Assembly: GCF_024642165.1 (NCBI RefSeq)
Contig: NZ_JAHEBP010000002.1
Span: forward strand, 1 to 32,365
From: Demequina sp.
GTDB taxonomy: Bacteria; Actinomycetota; Actinomycetes; Actinomycetales; Demequinaceae
DNA: 32,365 nt
Reading direction: 5' to 3'
In this document: positions 9,282-17,675 of the stretch, in pieces
How positions within the stretch are numbered: position 1 is the first letter of the stretch
Layout: every line of letters begins with the position of its first letter
Made by a program: the position numbers and the translations under genes
Notes under the pieces: generated by a model
Seen by the model: only the letters and a program-made list of their open reading frames with translations
Database searches by the model: none
What the model was told of the DNA's origin: nothing

Positions 9282-11068
9282 TCCCAGGTGGTCGGGTACA
9301 GCGTGGGCTCCGACGTCGACGGCGGTACCCGTAGCGCCTGCAACGCAAAGGTTGCCACATCCTTGAACACCGGCGCCGCCGTGGTGCCGCCCCAGATGGT
9401 GGTCTTCGGGTCGTACATCACGACGGATACGACGATACGCGGGTCGTCGGCCGGGGCGATGCCCACGAAGGAGGCGACGATCGAGCTGAGCCGCCCGTCC
9501 GGCCCCGTCGCCTGCGCCGTGCCCGTCTTTCCGGCGACGCGATAGCCGTCGATCTTCGCGAGCACTCCGGTGCCGCCCTCCTGGGTGACGTCCTCGAGCA
9601 TCGTCATCAGCTGCGAGGCCGTCCGCTCGGAGATCACCCGCTCGGACTCGACGGTCTCTCGCGCGACGAAGGTGCCATCCTCCTGACGGAAGCCCTTCAC
9701 CACGGTGGGCTGGAGCCGCACTCCGCCGTTGGCCACGGTCGCGTAGACCTGGGTGGTCTGAAGCGCCGTGACGGCGAGACCCTGTCCGTACGTGACCGCC
9801 CACGTGGTGCGACCGTCCCAGTTCTGGTAGTCGTGAAGGATTCCCGCGGCCTCGCCGGGCAGCCCCACGCCCGTGGGCGCCCCGAATCCGAACGCGTCGA
9901 GGTACTTCCAGCGCTGCTCGGCGGTGAGGAGCTCACCCACTTGGACGGTGCCGGTGTTGGAGGACTGCGCGAGGATGCCGGCCAGGGTCAGCTTCTCGTC
10001 GGGGTGCTCATGGGAGTCTCGGAACGTCTGGTTGTTGGGCGTCGTGTACCGGAAGGGCGCCACGAACTCGGACGCGGGCGTGGCCACCCCCTCTTCGAGC
10101 GCCGCCGCCATGGTGACCACCTTGGCGGTCGAGCCCGGCTCGAACACGGTGGACACGGCCCGGGAGCCGCGATCCACGGCGTCCGTGTCGCCAGGATCGT
10201 TGGGGTCGACGCTGCCGGAGTCGACGAGCGCGAGGATCTCGCCCGTGGTCGAGTCCTCGACCACCACGGTGGCACGGCTGGCGCCGGTCTGGGCAAGTGC
10301 CTCGGCGACGCGCTGCTGCGTGAACCACTGGATGTCGCGGTCGATGGTCAGCACCACGTCGGCGCCGGGCACCGCGGCGGTCTCCTCGCGCACGCCGGTG
10401 GGGATCACGAAGGCGCCGGAGGTGTCCCTCTCGTAGGTCATCGACCCGGAGGCGCCCACCAGCTCGCCCTCGTACGCCGCCTCGGCGCCGGCCAGGCCTG
10501 CGAAGCCCGTGCCGGACTCCGCGCCGCCGGTGAAGCCGACGACGTTGCCGGCGAGGTCGCCGTTCGGGTAGACACGCTTCTCGATCTGCTCGGGCTCGAT
10601 CCCCGGGATCTTCTCCGCCGCGATCAGGTCCCAGGTCTCGGGGCTCACGTCCTTGGCGACGTACCGGAAGGTGCTGTCACCCACCATCGTCGCACCCAGT
10701 TCCGCCTCGTCGATGCCCAGGATCGGCGCGAGGATGCTGGCCGCTCCCGCGACGCCCTCGGCGACCACGACACCCGACTCGGTGCGCCGGAAGTCGGCGA
10801 TCTTCTGCTGATTGACTCCCACGTTGTAGCGCTGGACCGACGTGGCGAGCACCACCCCGTTGCGGTCGACGATGTCCGCACGCGGGACCGTGATCTCCTT
10901 GGTCACCAGCCGCTGCGACAACGCCTCGGACGACAGCACCGAGGACCGCACGCCCTGGATGAACACCAGCCGTCCCGCGAACACCAGCAGCACGGCCAGC
11001 AACGCCATGGAGATGATGCGTTGGCGCGTGCGCGGATCCGACAGGCGGGGCGCGCGGGGCGAGGGCAT
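9278..11068 (-). CDS. ftsI: Class B penicillin-binding protein, septal transpeptidase FtsI/PbpB
   Basis: FtsI cross-links septal peptidoglycan on the outer face of the membrane, working with FtsW. The 596-residue protein has a short cytoplasmic tail, one transmembrane helix near 18-38, a PBP dimerisation/pedestal domain with VPRADIVDRNGVVLA near 61-75, and a transpeptidase domain with the three canonical motifs: STAK at 313-316 (catalytic Ser313), SSN at 369-371 and KTG at 514-516. No PASTA repeats follow. The ATG at 11068 is preferred: it lies 8 bases after the ftsL stop, and the longer in-frame extension only covers ftsL. The ribosome binding site is weak (GGGAAG about 12 bases upstream), so coupling to ftsL is likely. 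The 3' end overlaps murE by four bases. Confidence 0.96.
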   Translation of the reverse strand: MPSPRAPRLSDPRTRQRIISMALLAVLLVFAGRLVFIQGVRSSVLSSEALSQRLVTKEITVPRADIVDRNGVVLATSVQRYNVGVNQQKIADFRRTESGVVVAEGVAGAASILAPILGIDEAELGATMVGDSTFRYVAKDVSPETWDLIAAEKIPGIEPEQIEKRVYPNGDLAGNVVGFTGGAESGTGFAGLAGAEAAYEGELVGASGSMTYERDTSGAFVIPTGVREETAAVPGADVVLTIDRDIQWFTQQRVAEALAQTGASRATVVVEDSTTGEILALVDSGSVDPNDPGDTDAVDRGSRAVSTVFEPGSTAKVVTMAAALEEGVATPASEFVAPFRYTTPNNQTFRDSHEHPDEKLTLAGILAQSSNTGTVQVGELLTAEQRWKYLDAFGFGAPTGVGLPGEAAGILHDYQNWDGRTTWAVTYGQGLAVTALQTTQVYATVANGGVRLQPTVVKGFRQEDGTFVARETVESERVISERTASQLMTMLEDVTQEGGTGVLAKIDGYRVAGKTGTAQATGPDGRLSSIVASFVGIAPADDPRIVVSVVMYDPKTTIWGGTTAAPVFKDVATFALQALRVPPSTSEPTLYPTTWE

Positions 11069-11076
11069 GCGGTCTG

Positions 11077-11475
11077 CTACTTCCCTGTCTCGAGGACGAT
11101 GCCGTCCGATAGTGACATGAACCCCAGGGCCATCGCGGGAGCCATGCCGAGCCCCTCGGCCCGCGCCGCGAGGTTCGCCGGAGACGAATTCGCCTCGAGG
11201 GTCTCGAGGTAGCCCGCACGCTCCTTGTGGAGCGACGCGATCTCGATCTTGAGGTCTCGGCGCTCGTACGCACCCTCCGCCATGGCGGTGTTGACGAGCA
11301 GCACCGAGGCGAGCGCCGCCAGCACCACGGCGACGCAGGCCCACGCGAAGGGCACCAGGGACCGCGACGGCTCCGGGGCCTGGACCGAACGGAGGTGCGG
11401 CCGTTCGCCGGGCGCGGGAGGCGCGGCCGGACGGCCGCGCGCCGGACGTTGCTGACGCAGGGGTGCGGCGCTCAT
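11077..11475 (-). CDS. ftsL: FtsL-like divisome protein
   Basis: This 132-residue bitopic membrane protein has a Pro/Arg-rich cytoplasmic N-terminus (about 1-40), one hydrophobic helix near 42-62, and a periplasm-side segment with a short heptad-like stretch, YERRDLKIEIASLHKERAGYLETL. That architecture and its exact place between rsmH and ftsI match FtsL, which with FtsB (DivIC) and FtsQ activates the FtsW-FtsI synthase. FtsL sequences are poorly conserved, so the call leans on topology and synteny. The ATG at 11475 overlaps the rsmH stop in an ATGA. The gene ends 8 bases before ftsI. Confidence 0.85.
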   Translation of the reverse strand: MSAAPLRQQRPARGRPAAPPAPGERPHLRSVQAPEPSRSLVPFAWACVAVVLAALASVLLVNTAMAEGAYERRDLKIEIASLHKERAGYLETLEANSSPANLAARAEGLGMAPAMALGFMSLSDGIVLETGK

Positions 11476-12464
11476 GCGGCCCTCCTCAGGCGCTCGGGCG
11501 GGGTGGGACGAAGTCGCTCGGCGGCGCGCAGCCGCACGGGCTTCGAACGCGGGTTGCGCTCCGCCTCCTCGGGCGACGCCTGCTCGGCGCCTCGCGTGAG
11601 AAGCGTCAGATACGGCCGATCGGCGTCGGGCACGATCGGCAGGCCGGGAGGCGCCTGGGACTCCGCGCCGGCGGCGAGGGCGCGCTTGACGATGCGGTCC
11701 TCGAGCGAGTGGTACGACATGACCACCACGCGGCCGCCGACGGCGAGCCCCTCGATGGCGGCGGGTACCGCTCGCTCGAGCACCTCGAGCTCGCGGTTCA
11801 CGGCGATCCGCAGGGCCTGGAACGTGCGCTTGGCGGGATTCCCGCCCGCGGTGCGGGTGGCGGCCGGGATGCAGGCACGCACCAGGTCGACCAGCTGGGC
11901 GGACCTGACCACGGGATCGGTGTCACGGCGGCGCACGATCGCCCGCGCGATGCGCGGCGCGAACCGCTCCTCGCCGTATTCGCGCAGGATCCGCGCCAGC
12001 TCGCGCTCGTCCGCGTCGCGGAGCAGGTCCGCGGCCGAGACGGGGTCCCCCGGGTTCATCCGCATGTCCAGCGGCGCATCTTGAGCGTAAGAGAAGCCGC
12101 GGCCCGCATCGTCGATCTGCAGCGAGCTCACCCCGAGGTCGAGGAGGACCCCGTGCGCGACGGGGGCCCCCGCGACCGCAAGCGCGCCGGCGATGTCGTC
12201 GTACTCGGCGTGATGGGCGACGAATCGATCCCCGAATCGTCGCAACCGCGCCGAGGCGAGCGCGATCGCTTCGGGGTCGCGGTCGATCCCCACCACCCGC
12301 GCCGCGGGACAACGGTCGAGGATCGCCTCGGTGTGGCCGCCCATGCCCAGCGTGCCGTCGATCGCGAGCGAGCCGGGCGCGCCGAGCGCCGGGGCGAGCA
12401 GATCGACGCAGCGGTCGAGCATCACGGGCGTGTGCCGCGATGCGGCCTCGTGCGCCTCACCCAT
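11472..12464 (-). CDS. rsmH: 16S rRNA m4C1402 methyltransferase RsmH (MraW)
   Basis: RsmH methylates N4 of C1402 in 16S rRNA using SAM and is almost always the second gene of the dcw cluster. The protein starts RHTPVMLDRCVDLL, then shows the SAM loop DGTLGMGGHTEAIL, GIDRDPEAIALA, the segment GVLLDLGVSSLQIDDAGRGFSY, MRMNP, and a C-terminal SYHSLEDRIVK motif, all typical. I chose ATG 12464 (330 residues) because AGGGGG lies about six bases upstream. A GTG at 12479 would add five residues and overlap that site. The gene overlaps ftsL by four bases, but is separated from mraZ by 112 bases that contain inverted repeats. Confidence 0.95.
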   Translation of the reverse strand: MGEAHEAASRHTPVMLDRCVDLLAPALGAPGSLAIDGTLGMGGHTEAILDRCPAARVVGIDRDPEAIALASARLRRFGDRFVAHHAEYDDIAGALAVAGAPVAHGVLLDLGVSSLQIDDAGRGFSYAQDAPLDMRMNPGDPVSAADLLRDADERELARILREYGEERFAPRIARAIVRRRDTDPVVRSAQLVDLVRACIPAATRTAGGNPAKRTFQALRIAVNRELEVLERAVPAAIEGLAVGGRVVVMSYHSLEDRIVKRALAAGAESQAPPGLPIVPDADRPYLTLLTRGAEQASPEEAERNPRSKPVRLRAAERLRPTPPERLRRAA

Positions 12465-12488
12465 CCCGTTCCCCCTCACTGACGTCCT

Positions 12489-12574
12489 GCCCGTGCCCCG
12501 TGGTCTCCCTCCGAGCTCCTCTGGCGGGGGGAAGTCCGTCAGAGAGATCCGGGAGGAGGCCGCGAGGCACGGGC
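12489..12574 (-). repeat. Inverted repeat spanning the mraZ-rsmH spacer
   Basis: GCCCGTGCC at 12489-12497 and GGCACGGGC at 12566-12574 are perfect 9-base inverted copies bracketing most of the spacer. A second pair, CTCTG at 12519-12523 and CAGAG at 12540-12544, nests inside. In the mRNA these could form a long stem between the mraZ stop and the rsmH ribosome binding site. Function is unknown; a processing or attenuation site is only a guess, and GC-rich sequence makes chance pairing common. Confidence 0.35.
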
Positions 12575-12576
12575 GT

Positions 12577-13044
12577 CTACATTGCGTCGAAGATCTCTGC
12601 CGCGGTCTCCGCGTACGCGTCCTCGCCGGCCTCCAGGTACTCGTCCCAGCGCTGCGCGTCCCAGATCTCGACGCGCGAACCCATGCCCACCACGGCGACG
12701 TCGCGGGCGATGCCCGCGTAGCGCCGCAGGGGCTGGGACAGCAGGATCCGTCCCTGCTTGTCCGGGATGTCGTCGCTCGCGTGGCCCAGGAAGCTGCGCA
12801 GGTAGTCGCGCGCCGCCTTGTTCTCGAGGGGGGTGCGGCGCAGGCGATCGTGGATGTGAGTGAACTCGTCCAGGGGGAACAGGAAGACGCACCGGTCCAG
12901 GCCGCGCGTGGCGACCAACCCGGACGCGAGGCGGCCCCTGAACTTCGCGGGAAGGATCAGGCGCCCCTTGTCGTCGAGGCGGGGGGTGAACGTGCCGAGG
13001 AACACGCCGGTGGGACCAAGCCCGAACGTCGCGTTGTCCGACAT
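12577..13044 (-). CDS. mraZ: Transcriptional regulator MraZ
   Basis: MraZ is a small DNA-binding protein with two SpoVT/AbrB-like repeats that represses its own operon. Here the first repeat carries FTPRLDDKGRLILPAKFR and the second DDIPDKQGRILLSQPLRRY, both DxxGR signatures of the family. Most MraZ proteins begin directly at the FLGT residues, which would correspond to GTG 13005 (142 residues). I place the start at ATG 13044 (155 residues) because a very strong Shine-Dalgarno, GGAGGGGAGG, sits six bases upstream while nothing similar precedes 13005. A further upstream ATG at 13119 would run through the operator repeats and is unlikely. First gene of the dcw operon. Confidence 0.93.
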   Translation of the reverse strand: MSDNATFGLGPTGVFLGTFTPRLDDKGRLILPAKFRGRLASGLVATRGLDRCVFLFPLDEFTHIHDRLRRTPLENKAARDYLRSFLGHASDDIPDKQGRILLSQPLRRYAGIARDVAVVGMGSRVEIWDAQRWDEYLEAGEDAYAETAAEIFDAM

Positions 13045-13070
13045 CGGCCCTCCCCTCCGGCTCTCCGCCA

Positions 13071-13106
13071 TTCCCGATGTCCCCACTTTACTCCACTTCT
13101 CTCCAC
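13071..13106 (-). promoter_or_regulatory. MraZ operator: direct repeats with 10-base period
   Basis: Read on the minus strand, GTGGAG (13106-13101), GTGGAG (13096-13091), GTGGGG (13086-13081) and a degenerate CGGGAA (13076-13071) follow each other with exact 10-base spacing. MraZ of other bacteria is known to bind tandem TGGG-type boxes separated by about five bases in its own promoter or leader, which this matches. The array lies 27-62 bases upstream of the chosen mraZ start. Autorepression of the dcw operon is inferred. Confidence 0.8.
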
Positions 13107-13107
13107 A

Positions 13108-13138
13108 ATTCTCAAACATGGCGCAGATTTCTGGTCAA
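13108..13138 (-). promoter_or_regulatory. Putative mraZ/dcw operon promoter
   Basis: On the minus strand TTGACC (13138-13133) could be a -35 element and GAGAAT (13113-13108) a -10, with a rather long 19-base spacer (18 if TGAGAA is used). The surrounding 60 bases are markedly AT-richer than the rest of the window. Transcription would start near 13101, at the first MraZ box. Confidence 0.4.
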
Positions 13139-13216
13139 ATCTCAACATATTTCCAGGTAAAGATGGGGGAACGATGTGGAGGGCCATTGCGCCTCGAAGA
13201 CCGGGGGCGCGTCAAC

Positions 13217-13222
13217 TAGGCT
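13217..13222 (+). promoter_or_regulatory. Putative -10 element of the moxR operon
   Basis: TAGGCT fits the actinobacterial TAnnnT -10 pattern. It would place a start near 13229, just ahead of the purine-rich ribosome binding site AGGGGAGAGGGG before the moxR ATG. No convincing -35 is seen at the right distance. Confidence 0.3.
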
Positions 13223-13246
13223 CGAAGCAAGGGGAGAGGGGTATCC

Positions 13247-14242
13247 ATGACGTCGACCGTCCCGACCTCGGAGGAGCTCGCCGCCGTCGCCGAGCTCGCC
13301 CGCCTGGTGCGTGAGCAGCTGCGCACGGTGCTGTCGGGCCTCGACGAAGCCATCGACGCGACCCTCGCGACCGTGCTCGCCGAGGGTCACCTGCTGCTCG
13401 AGGACGTGCCCGGGGTCGGGAAGACCACGTTGGCACGCGCCCTGGGGCGCGCGATCGACGTGAGCGTGGGCAGGATCCAGTTCACTCCCGACCTGCTGCC
13501 GTCCGACGTCACGGGCGTGAGCGTCTTCCGTGGGGACGAGCACCGGTTCGAGTTCCGCCCTGGCCCGGTGTTCGCGAACATCGTGGTCGCCGACGAGATC
13601 AACCGCGCCTCCCCGAAGACGCAGGCCGCGCTGCTCGAAGCCATGCAGGAGAGGTCGGTCACGGTGGACGGAGAGACCCGCGCGCTCCCGGCTCCCTTCC
13701 TGGTGATCGCGACGCAGAACCCCGTCGACATGGAGGGGACCTATCCCCTGCCCGAGGCGCAGCGCGACCGCTTCATGGCTCGCATCGCGGTGGGCTACCC
13801 CTCCGGCGATGACGAGGTGGCGATGCTCGACGCCCACGACGGCCATGACCCGCTGGTCGACGTGGTACCCGTGGCGACGGCGGCGGCACTGACGCGCGCG
13901 ATCTCCATCGTCCGCGCCGTGTACGCGGCGCCCGCGGTCAAGCGGTACATCGTCGACGTGATGCGCGCCACCCGCGACAGCAGCGACCTACGGCTCGGGG
14001 CCTCGCCGCGCGCGTCCCTTCAGCTGCTCTCGGCCGCGAAGGCACGGGCCGCCATGGCGGGCCGCGACCACGTGCTGCCGGACGACGTGAAGGCGCTCGC
14101 CGTGCCGGTGCTCGCGCACCGCGTCATCGCCGGAGCGCAGGCACGCGCCGCCGGCCGCACGGCGGACACGATCATCCGCGACGTGCTCGATGCGGTGACG
14201 GTCCCCTTCTCCCGCGAGCCGGCGCCCGCCGGACGGGGATGA
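13247..14242 (+). CDS. MoxR-family AAA+ ATPase
   Basis: This 331-residue protein is a MoxR-type AAA+ ATPase, a chaperone-like class usually encoded beside DUF58 and von Willebrand or transglutaminase proteins. The Walker A loop is GVGKTT at 56-61, Walker B VVADEINRA at 113-121 (DE within it), and the sensor-1 region ATQNP at 155-159, followed by GTYPLPEAQRDRFM, a strong MoxR signature. The C-terminal lid domain follows. The ATG at 13247 has a clear GGGGAGAGGGG ribosome binding site. The stop overlaps the DUF58 start (ATGA), so these are co-translated. Its client is unknown; the context suggests a role in maturing the two envelope proteins encoded next. Confidence 0.93.
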   Translation: MTSTVPTSEELAAVAELARLVREQLRTVLSGLDEAIDATLATVLAEGHLLLEDVPGVGKTTLARALGRAIDVSVGRIQFTPDLLPSDVTGVSVFRGDEHRFEFRPGPVFANIVVADEINRASPKTQAALLEAMQERSVTVDGETRALPAPFLVIATQNPVDMEGTYPLPEAQRDRFMARIAVGYPSGDDEVAMLDAHDGHDPLVDVVPVATAAALTRAISIVRAVYAAPAVKRYIVDVMRATRDSSDLRLGASPRASLQLLSAAKARAAMAGRDHVLPDDVKALAVPVLAHRVIAGAQARAAGRTADTIIRDVLDAVTVPFSREPAPAGRG

Positions 14243-15495
14243 CCCGCAGGATCCGCCCCGCGCGCCCCGAGGAGGGCGCCCAGACGTTCGTCACGCCGCG
14301 GGGAGTGGGCCTCGCGGCGGCCGGCGCTGCGCTGCTCGGCGTCGGCATCGGCTTCGCGTCCGCCCCGCTGGTGCTCATCGGGGCGGCGACCCTGGTGAGC
14401 GCCGTGGTGGGAGCGGCGTGGATCGCCGCGCAGACCCTGGCGACGCGCGCGACCGTGACCGGGGTCCGCCGAGACGTGTCGCCGCCCACGCTGAGCGCCG
14501 GCGGCGCGGGAGTTGTCGCCGTGCACGTCAGGGCGCAGGGCCCGATCGCGCGGACCCTGCGCCTCAAGGAACAGGCGGCGTCGGAGTTGACCGGCGGTGG
14601 CTCCACTCGAGCCACCATCGCCGGCGAGCCGGGCGGCATCGTGCTGCGCTACAGCCTCGCCCCGGTGAGCCGCGGGCGCTGGGTGCTGGGCCCGGCGCTG
14701 TCTCGCGCCTCGGATCCGTTCGGGTTGGCGTGGAGTGACCGCACCGTAGGCGGCACACAGGAGGTTGCGGTGTGGCCGGCCGTGGTCGACCTCGCCGCGA
14801 GCGCGGGCGACCTCATGGGTGCGGCGGACCGCGCCCACGCCGGCGCGCGCACCCCCGCCGCCGACGACGTCTCCCTGCGCGACTATCGCGACGGCGATGA
14901 TCTGCGGCGGGTGCACTGGGCCTCGTCCGCCCGCCGGGGCACCCTCGTGGTGCGCTCAGAGGAGCAGCAAGGTCGCACGGCAGCGACGATCCTGCTGGGC
15001 CTGCCGCCCTCCGCGCCCGGCCTCGAGTGGGCGATCTCCGCGGCGGCCTCGGTCGCGCTGTCCGTGGTCGAGGCGGGCCACCCGGTGCGCCTGATCGCGG
15101 GCGGAACGGAGACCTCGGCGATGGACACCCATGGGCGGGCCGCCGAGTCCGCGCGGGCGCGTCTCCTGGACGCGACGGTCGACCTGACGGCGCCCGAGAC
15201 CACGGCGGATGCGGACCACACGCTCGCCGCGGACGCGGCGCGCGTCGAACCGGGGCACCGCGACGTGGTGGTCGCGGTGATCGAACCGGTGGGCCGCTCC
15301 TCGGTCGCGGCCCTCGCGCCGCTCGGGGAGAGCTCGCGCGCGTGGGCGATGATCCGCGCATCGTTGGCAGGCCGGGCGCGCGCGGAGCGCACGGCCGAGG
15401 CCCTGCGCGCGGCGGGCTGGCGGGCGATCGTCACGCTCGAGCCGGAGTCCATCGTCGACGCGTGGGGCCGGCTCCTGACCGAGGAGTCGACGTGA
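14239..15495 (+). CDS. DUF58 family membrane protein
   Basis: This 418-residue protein has two hydrophobic segments near residues 22-66 and a cytosolic domain with the DUF58 signature RDYRDGDDLRRVHW at 214-227, followed by SSARRGTLVVRSEE. The preceding SRASDPFGL segment is also typical. DUF58 proteins are nearly always paired with MoxR ATPases and have a von Willebrand A-like fold; their biochemical role is not established. It overlaps moxR by ATGA and the downstream transglutaminase by GTGA, so the three act as one translational unit. No start ambiguity. Confidence 0.9.
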   Translation: MTRRIRPARPEEGAQTFVTPRGVGLAAAGAALLGVGIGFASAPLVLIGAATLVSAVVGAAWIAAQTLATRATVTGVRRDVSPPTLSAGGAGVVAVHVRAQGPIARTLRLKEQAASELTGGGSTRATIAGEPGGIVLRYSLAPVSRGRWVLGPALSRASDPFGLAWSDRTVGGTQEVAVWPAVVDLAASAGDLMGAADRAHAGARTPAADDVSLRDYRDGDDLRRVHWASSARRGTLVVRSEEQQGRTAATILLGLPPSAPGLEWAISAAASVALSVVEAGHPVRLIAGGTETSAMDTHGRAAESARARLLDATVDLTAPETTADADHTLAADAARVEPGHRDVVVAVIEPVGRSSVAALAPLGESSRAWAMIRASLAGRARAERTAEALRAAGWRAIVTLEPESIVDAWGRLLTEEST

Positions 15496-17651
15496 GCCGC
15501 GCCGGCTGGCGAGTGCTCGCCACTCCCCTCACGGCCATCGCCGTTGGACTCGGCCTGGGCGGGTTGTCCGGGCTGGTGGTGTTCGGCGACTGGCTGGGGC
15601 TGGTGGCGGCGGTGCTCGTCGCCACCGCCGCCGCGGTGGTGCTGGTGAGGGTCGCCACGGGTCGCCCGTTCCTGCCCACGCTGGCCGGACTCGTCGTGGG
15701 GCCCTGGCTGCTCATGGTCGCGTACGTCCCGGGCCCGGAGGGGGGCCGCACCTGGCTCCCGACTCCGGCGGCATGGGAACGCATCGGTGACGTGGCCACG
15801 GAGGCCGTTCGCTATGCGAACGCCACGATTGCGCCGGCCGAGGTCGCGCCCGCGCTCGCCGCCGCGATCGCCGCCGGGGCCGTCGGGATGTTCCTCCTCG
15901 TCGACGCGGTTGCGGTGGGCGCGGGCTTCGCCGCGACCTCGGGCTTCCTGCTGCTGGTGCCGTGGCTGCCCGCCCTGACGCTCGAGCGACGCGTGCCCAC
16001 GGCGGCGCTGGCAGGCGCCCTCGCCGCATGGCTCGCAGTCGTAGCGCTCTCGCGGCGCCACGAGGAGGCCGGGTGGCGCCGGCGCGCCGCCGAGGGCGCG
16101 TCGCCCGCGCCGGCCCATGCGGCGGCCGCCGCCGTGGCCGTCACGGTGGGAGTCGCGCTGCTCGCCACCCCGCTCGCGATCGGCGGGCCCGGCTGGGGTG
16201 CGATGCCGCGCGTCACCCTGCCGGACTGGCTGGGCGGTACCGCGCGACTCGACCTCGAGATCGACCTGCGCGACAGGCTGACCGGCCAATCGTCGACCAC
16301 GCTGCTCACCTACACGTCGACAGTGGGAAGGCTGGACGTGCTGCGGGCGTACTCCTTCACATCCTTCGACGGCTCGCGCTGGGACCGCGACGAGCCAGGA
16401 CCGACCGAGCCCGCGGCCGGCGTGCTGTGGCCCGTGCCGTTCGACAGCTGGGCGGGCATCGACCAGGAGTCCGTGACCGTGCGCGTCAACGATCTCAGCG
16501 AGTCGCGCGTGCCCGTGCCGGCGACCCCGCGCCTGATCACGGCGGGATCCGGATGGCGGTACGAGCCCGCCACAGACGAGGTGTTGATCGACCGCGACCA
16601 GGGAACTCAGGGCATCTCGTACACGATTCGCCATGCGCTGTTCTTCCACTCCGAGGAGTCGCTGCGTGCCGCTCAGGCCGCGATCGACGCCGGCGGCGAC
16701 GCAGCGGTGTCCGAGCGCTACCGCGAGCTGTCGCCGCGCATCGACGTGGAACGCGTGCGCGCCCTTGCTCAGGGCGTCACGGTGAGCTCGACCGATCGCT
16801 ACGAGCAGGCCGTGGCGCTCCAGGAGTACCTGAGGGGCTCCGGCTTCCAGTACGACACCTCGGTCTCGCCCTCGGGGGACGACGCGGTGTCGACGTTCTT
16901 GACGGACCGGCGCGGGTATTGCGTGCAGTTCGCGACGGCCCTGGTGGTGCTGGCGCGGGCCCTGGACATCCCCGCGCGCCTCGCCGTCGGGTTCCTCGGG
17001 GGCTCCCCCGATGACACGGGGCAGTTCGCGGTGACGGGCCGCGACGCGCACGCCTGGCCGGAGCTCTACTTCCCCGAGCATGGCTGGGTGAGGTTCGAGC
17101 CCACCCCGGGACAGCAGACGGGCGAGCGGCCGGAGTACGCGCCCGCGCCACCGGCGGCGATTCCGAGGTTCCCGGAGGAGGAAGATCCCTTCGGACCCCG
17201 TGCCAGCGGCGAGCCCGCCCCGCCGGTGCCGACCACGGTGCCCAGTGAGCAGGCGGATCCGGGCGACGCGGCGTCCCCCGGCATCCCTTGGGTGCTCCCC
17301 GTCGTCATCGTCGCACTTCTCGCGGGCGGCGCCCTGGCGTGGTCGCGCGGCAGGGCGCGCGGCGGCGGCATTCGAGACGCCGACGGAGCGTGGCAGCTGC
17401 TGCGGCGGGAGCTGGGGACCCGTGCGGGCGACGATTCGCTCACGCCCGCGGAGACGGAGCGCAAGATCCTGGACACGTGTCCCGACCTTGCTGAGCACGC
17501 GCGCGGGGGGCTGACGGCGCTGCGCGGCGCGGTCGAGGATCACCGCTACGCGCCGCACGGCACCTCGGTGCCCACGGAGCGGCTGATCGGCTGGGCCCGC
17601 GAGGTGACCACGGCGGTGCGCGACGCGGACCGCTCCGCGCGAGCCAGGTGA
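15492..17651 (+). CDS. Membrane transglutaminase-like protein (TgpA type)
   Basis: This 719-residue protein has an N-terminal block of membrane helices (about 10-240), an extracytoplasmic region, a transglutaminase-like core, a Pro/Glu-rich linker (about 540-595), one more membrane helix near 600-618 and a small cytosolic DUF4129-like tail. The Cys-protease-like core shows RRGYCVQFATAL (Cys477) and GRDAHAWPEL (His520); the third triad position lies in GWVRFEPTPG, where Glu536 stands where many relatives have Asp. This architecture matches the TgpA family, one of whose members is important for viability in Pseudomonas; the substrate is unknown. The GTG at 15492 overlaps the DUF58 stop. A longer upstream frame only overlaps DUF58. 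Confidence 0.9.
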   Translation: MSRAGWRVLATPLTAIAVGLGLGGLSGLVVFGDWLGLVAAVLVATAAAVVLVRVATGRPFLPTLAGLVVGPWLLMVAYVPGPEGGRTWLPTPAAWERIGDVATEAVRYANATIAPAEVAPALAAAIAAGAVGMFLLVDAVAVGAGFAATSGFLLLVPWLPALTLERRVPTAALAGALAAWLAVVALSRRHEEAGWRRRAAEGASPAPAHAAAAAVAVTVGVALLATPLAIGGPGWGAMPRVTLPDWLGGTARLDLEIDLRDRLTGQSSTTLLTYTSTVGRLDVLRAYSFTSFDGSRWDRDEPGPTEPAAGVLWPVPFDSWAGIDQESVTVRVNDLSESRVPVPATPRLITAGSGWRYEPATDEVLIDRDQGTQGISYTIRHALFFHSEESLRAAQAAIDAGGDAAVSERYRELSPRIDVERVRALAQGVTVSSTDRYEQAVALQEYLRGSGFQYDTSVSPSGDDAVSTFLTDRRGYCVQFATALVVLARALDIPARLAVGFLGGSPDDTGQFAVTGRDAHAWPELYFPEHGWVRFEPTPGQQTGERPEYAPAPPAAIPRFPEEEDPFGPRASGEPAPPVPTTVPSEQADPGDAASPGIPWVLPVVIVALLAGGALAWSRGRARGGGIRDADGAWQLLRRELGTRAGDDSLTPAETERKILDTCPDLAEHARGGLTALRGAVEDHRYAPHGTSVPTERLIGWAREVTTAVRDADRSARAR

Positions 17652-17675
17652 GCGCGGCGGCAAGCGCCGGACGGC

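Noticed and set aside
16900-17120. Glu536 in place of Asp in the transglutaminase triad as a sign of inactivation
   Set aside because: From memory, the FEPTPG form is common in actinobacterial members of this family, so it is not evidence of loss of function.
14883-17663. A 926-codon minus-strand open frame across the DUF58 and transglutaminase genes
   Set aside because: No recognisable domain, very Arg-rich, and exactly antisense to two genes with clear motifs.
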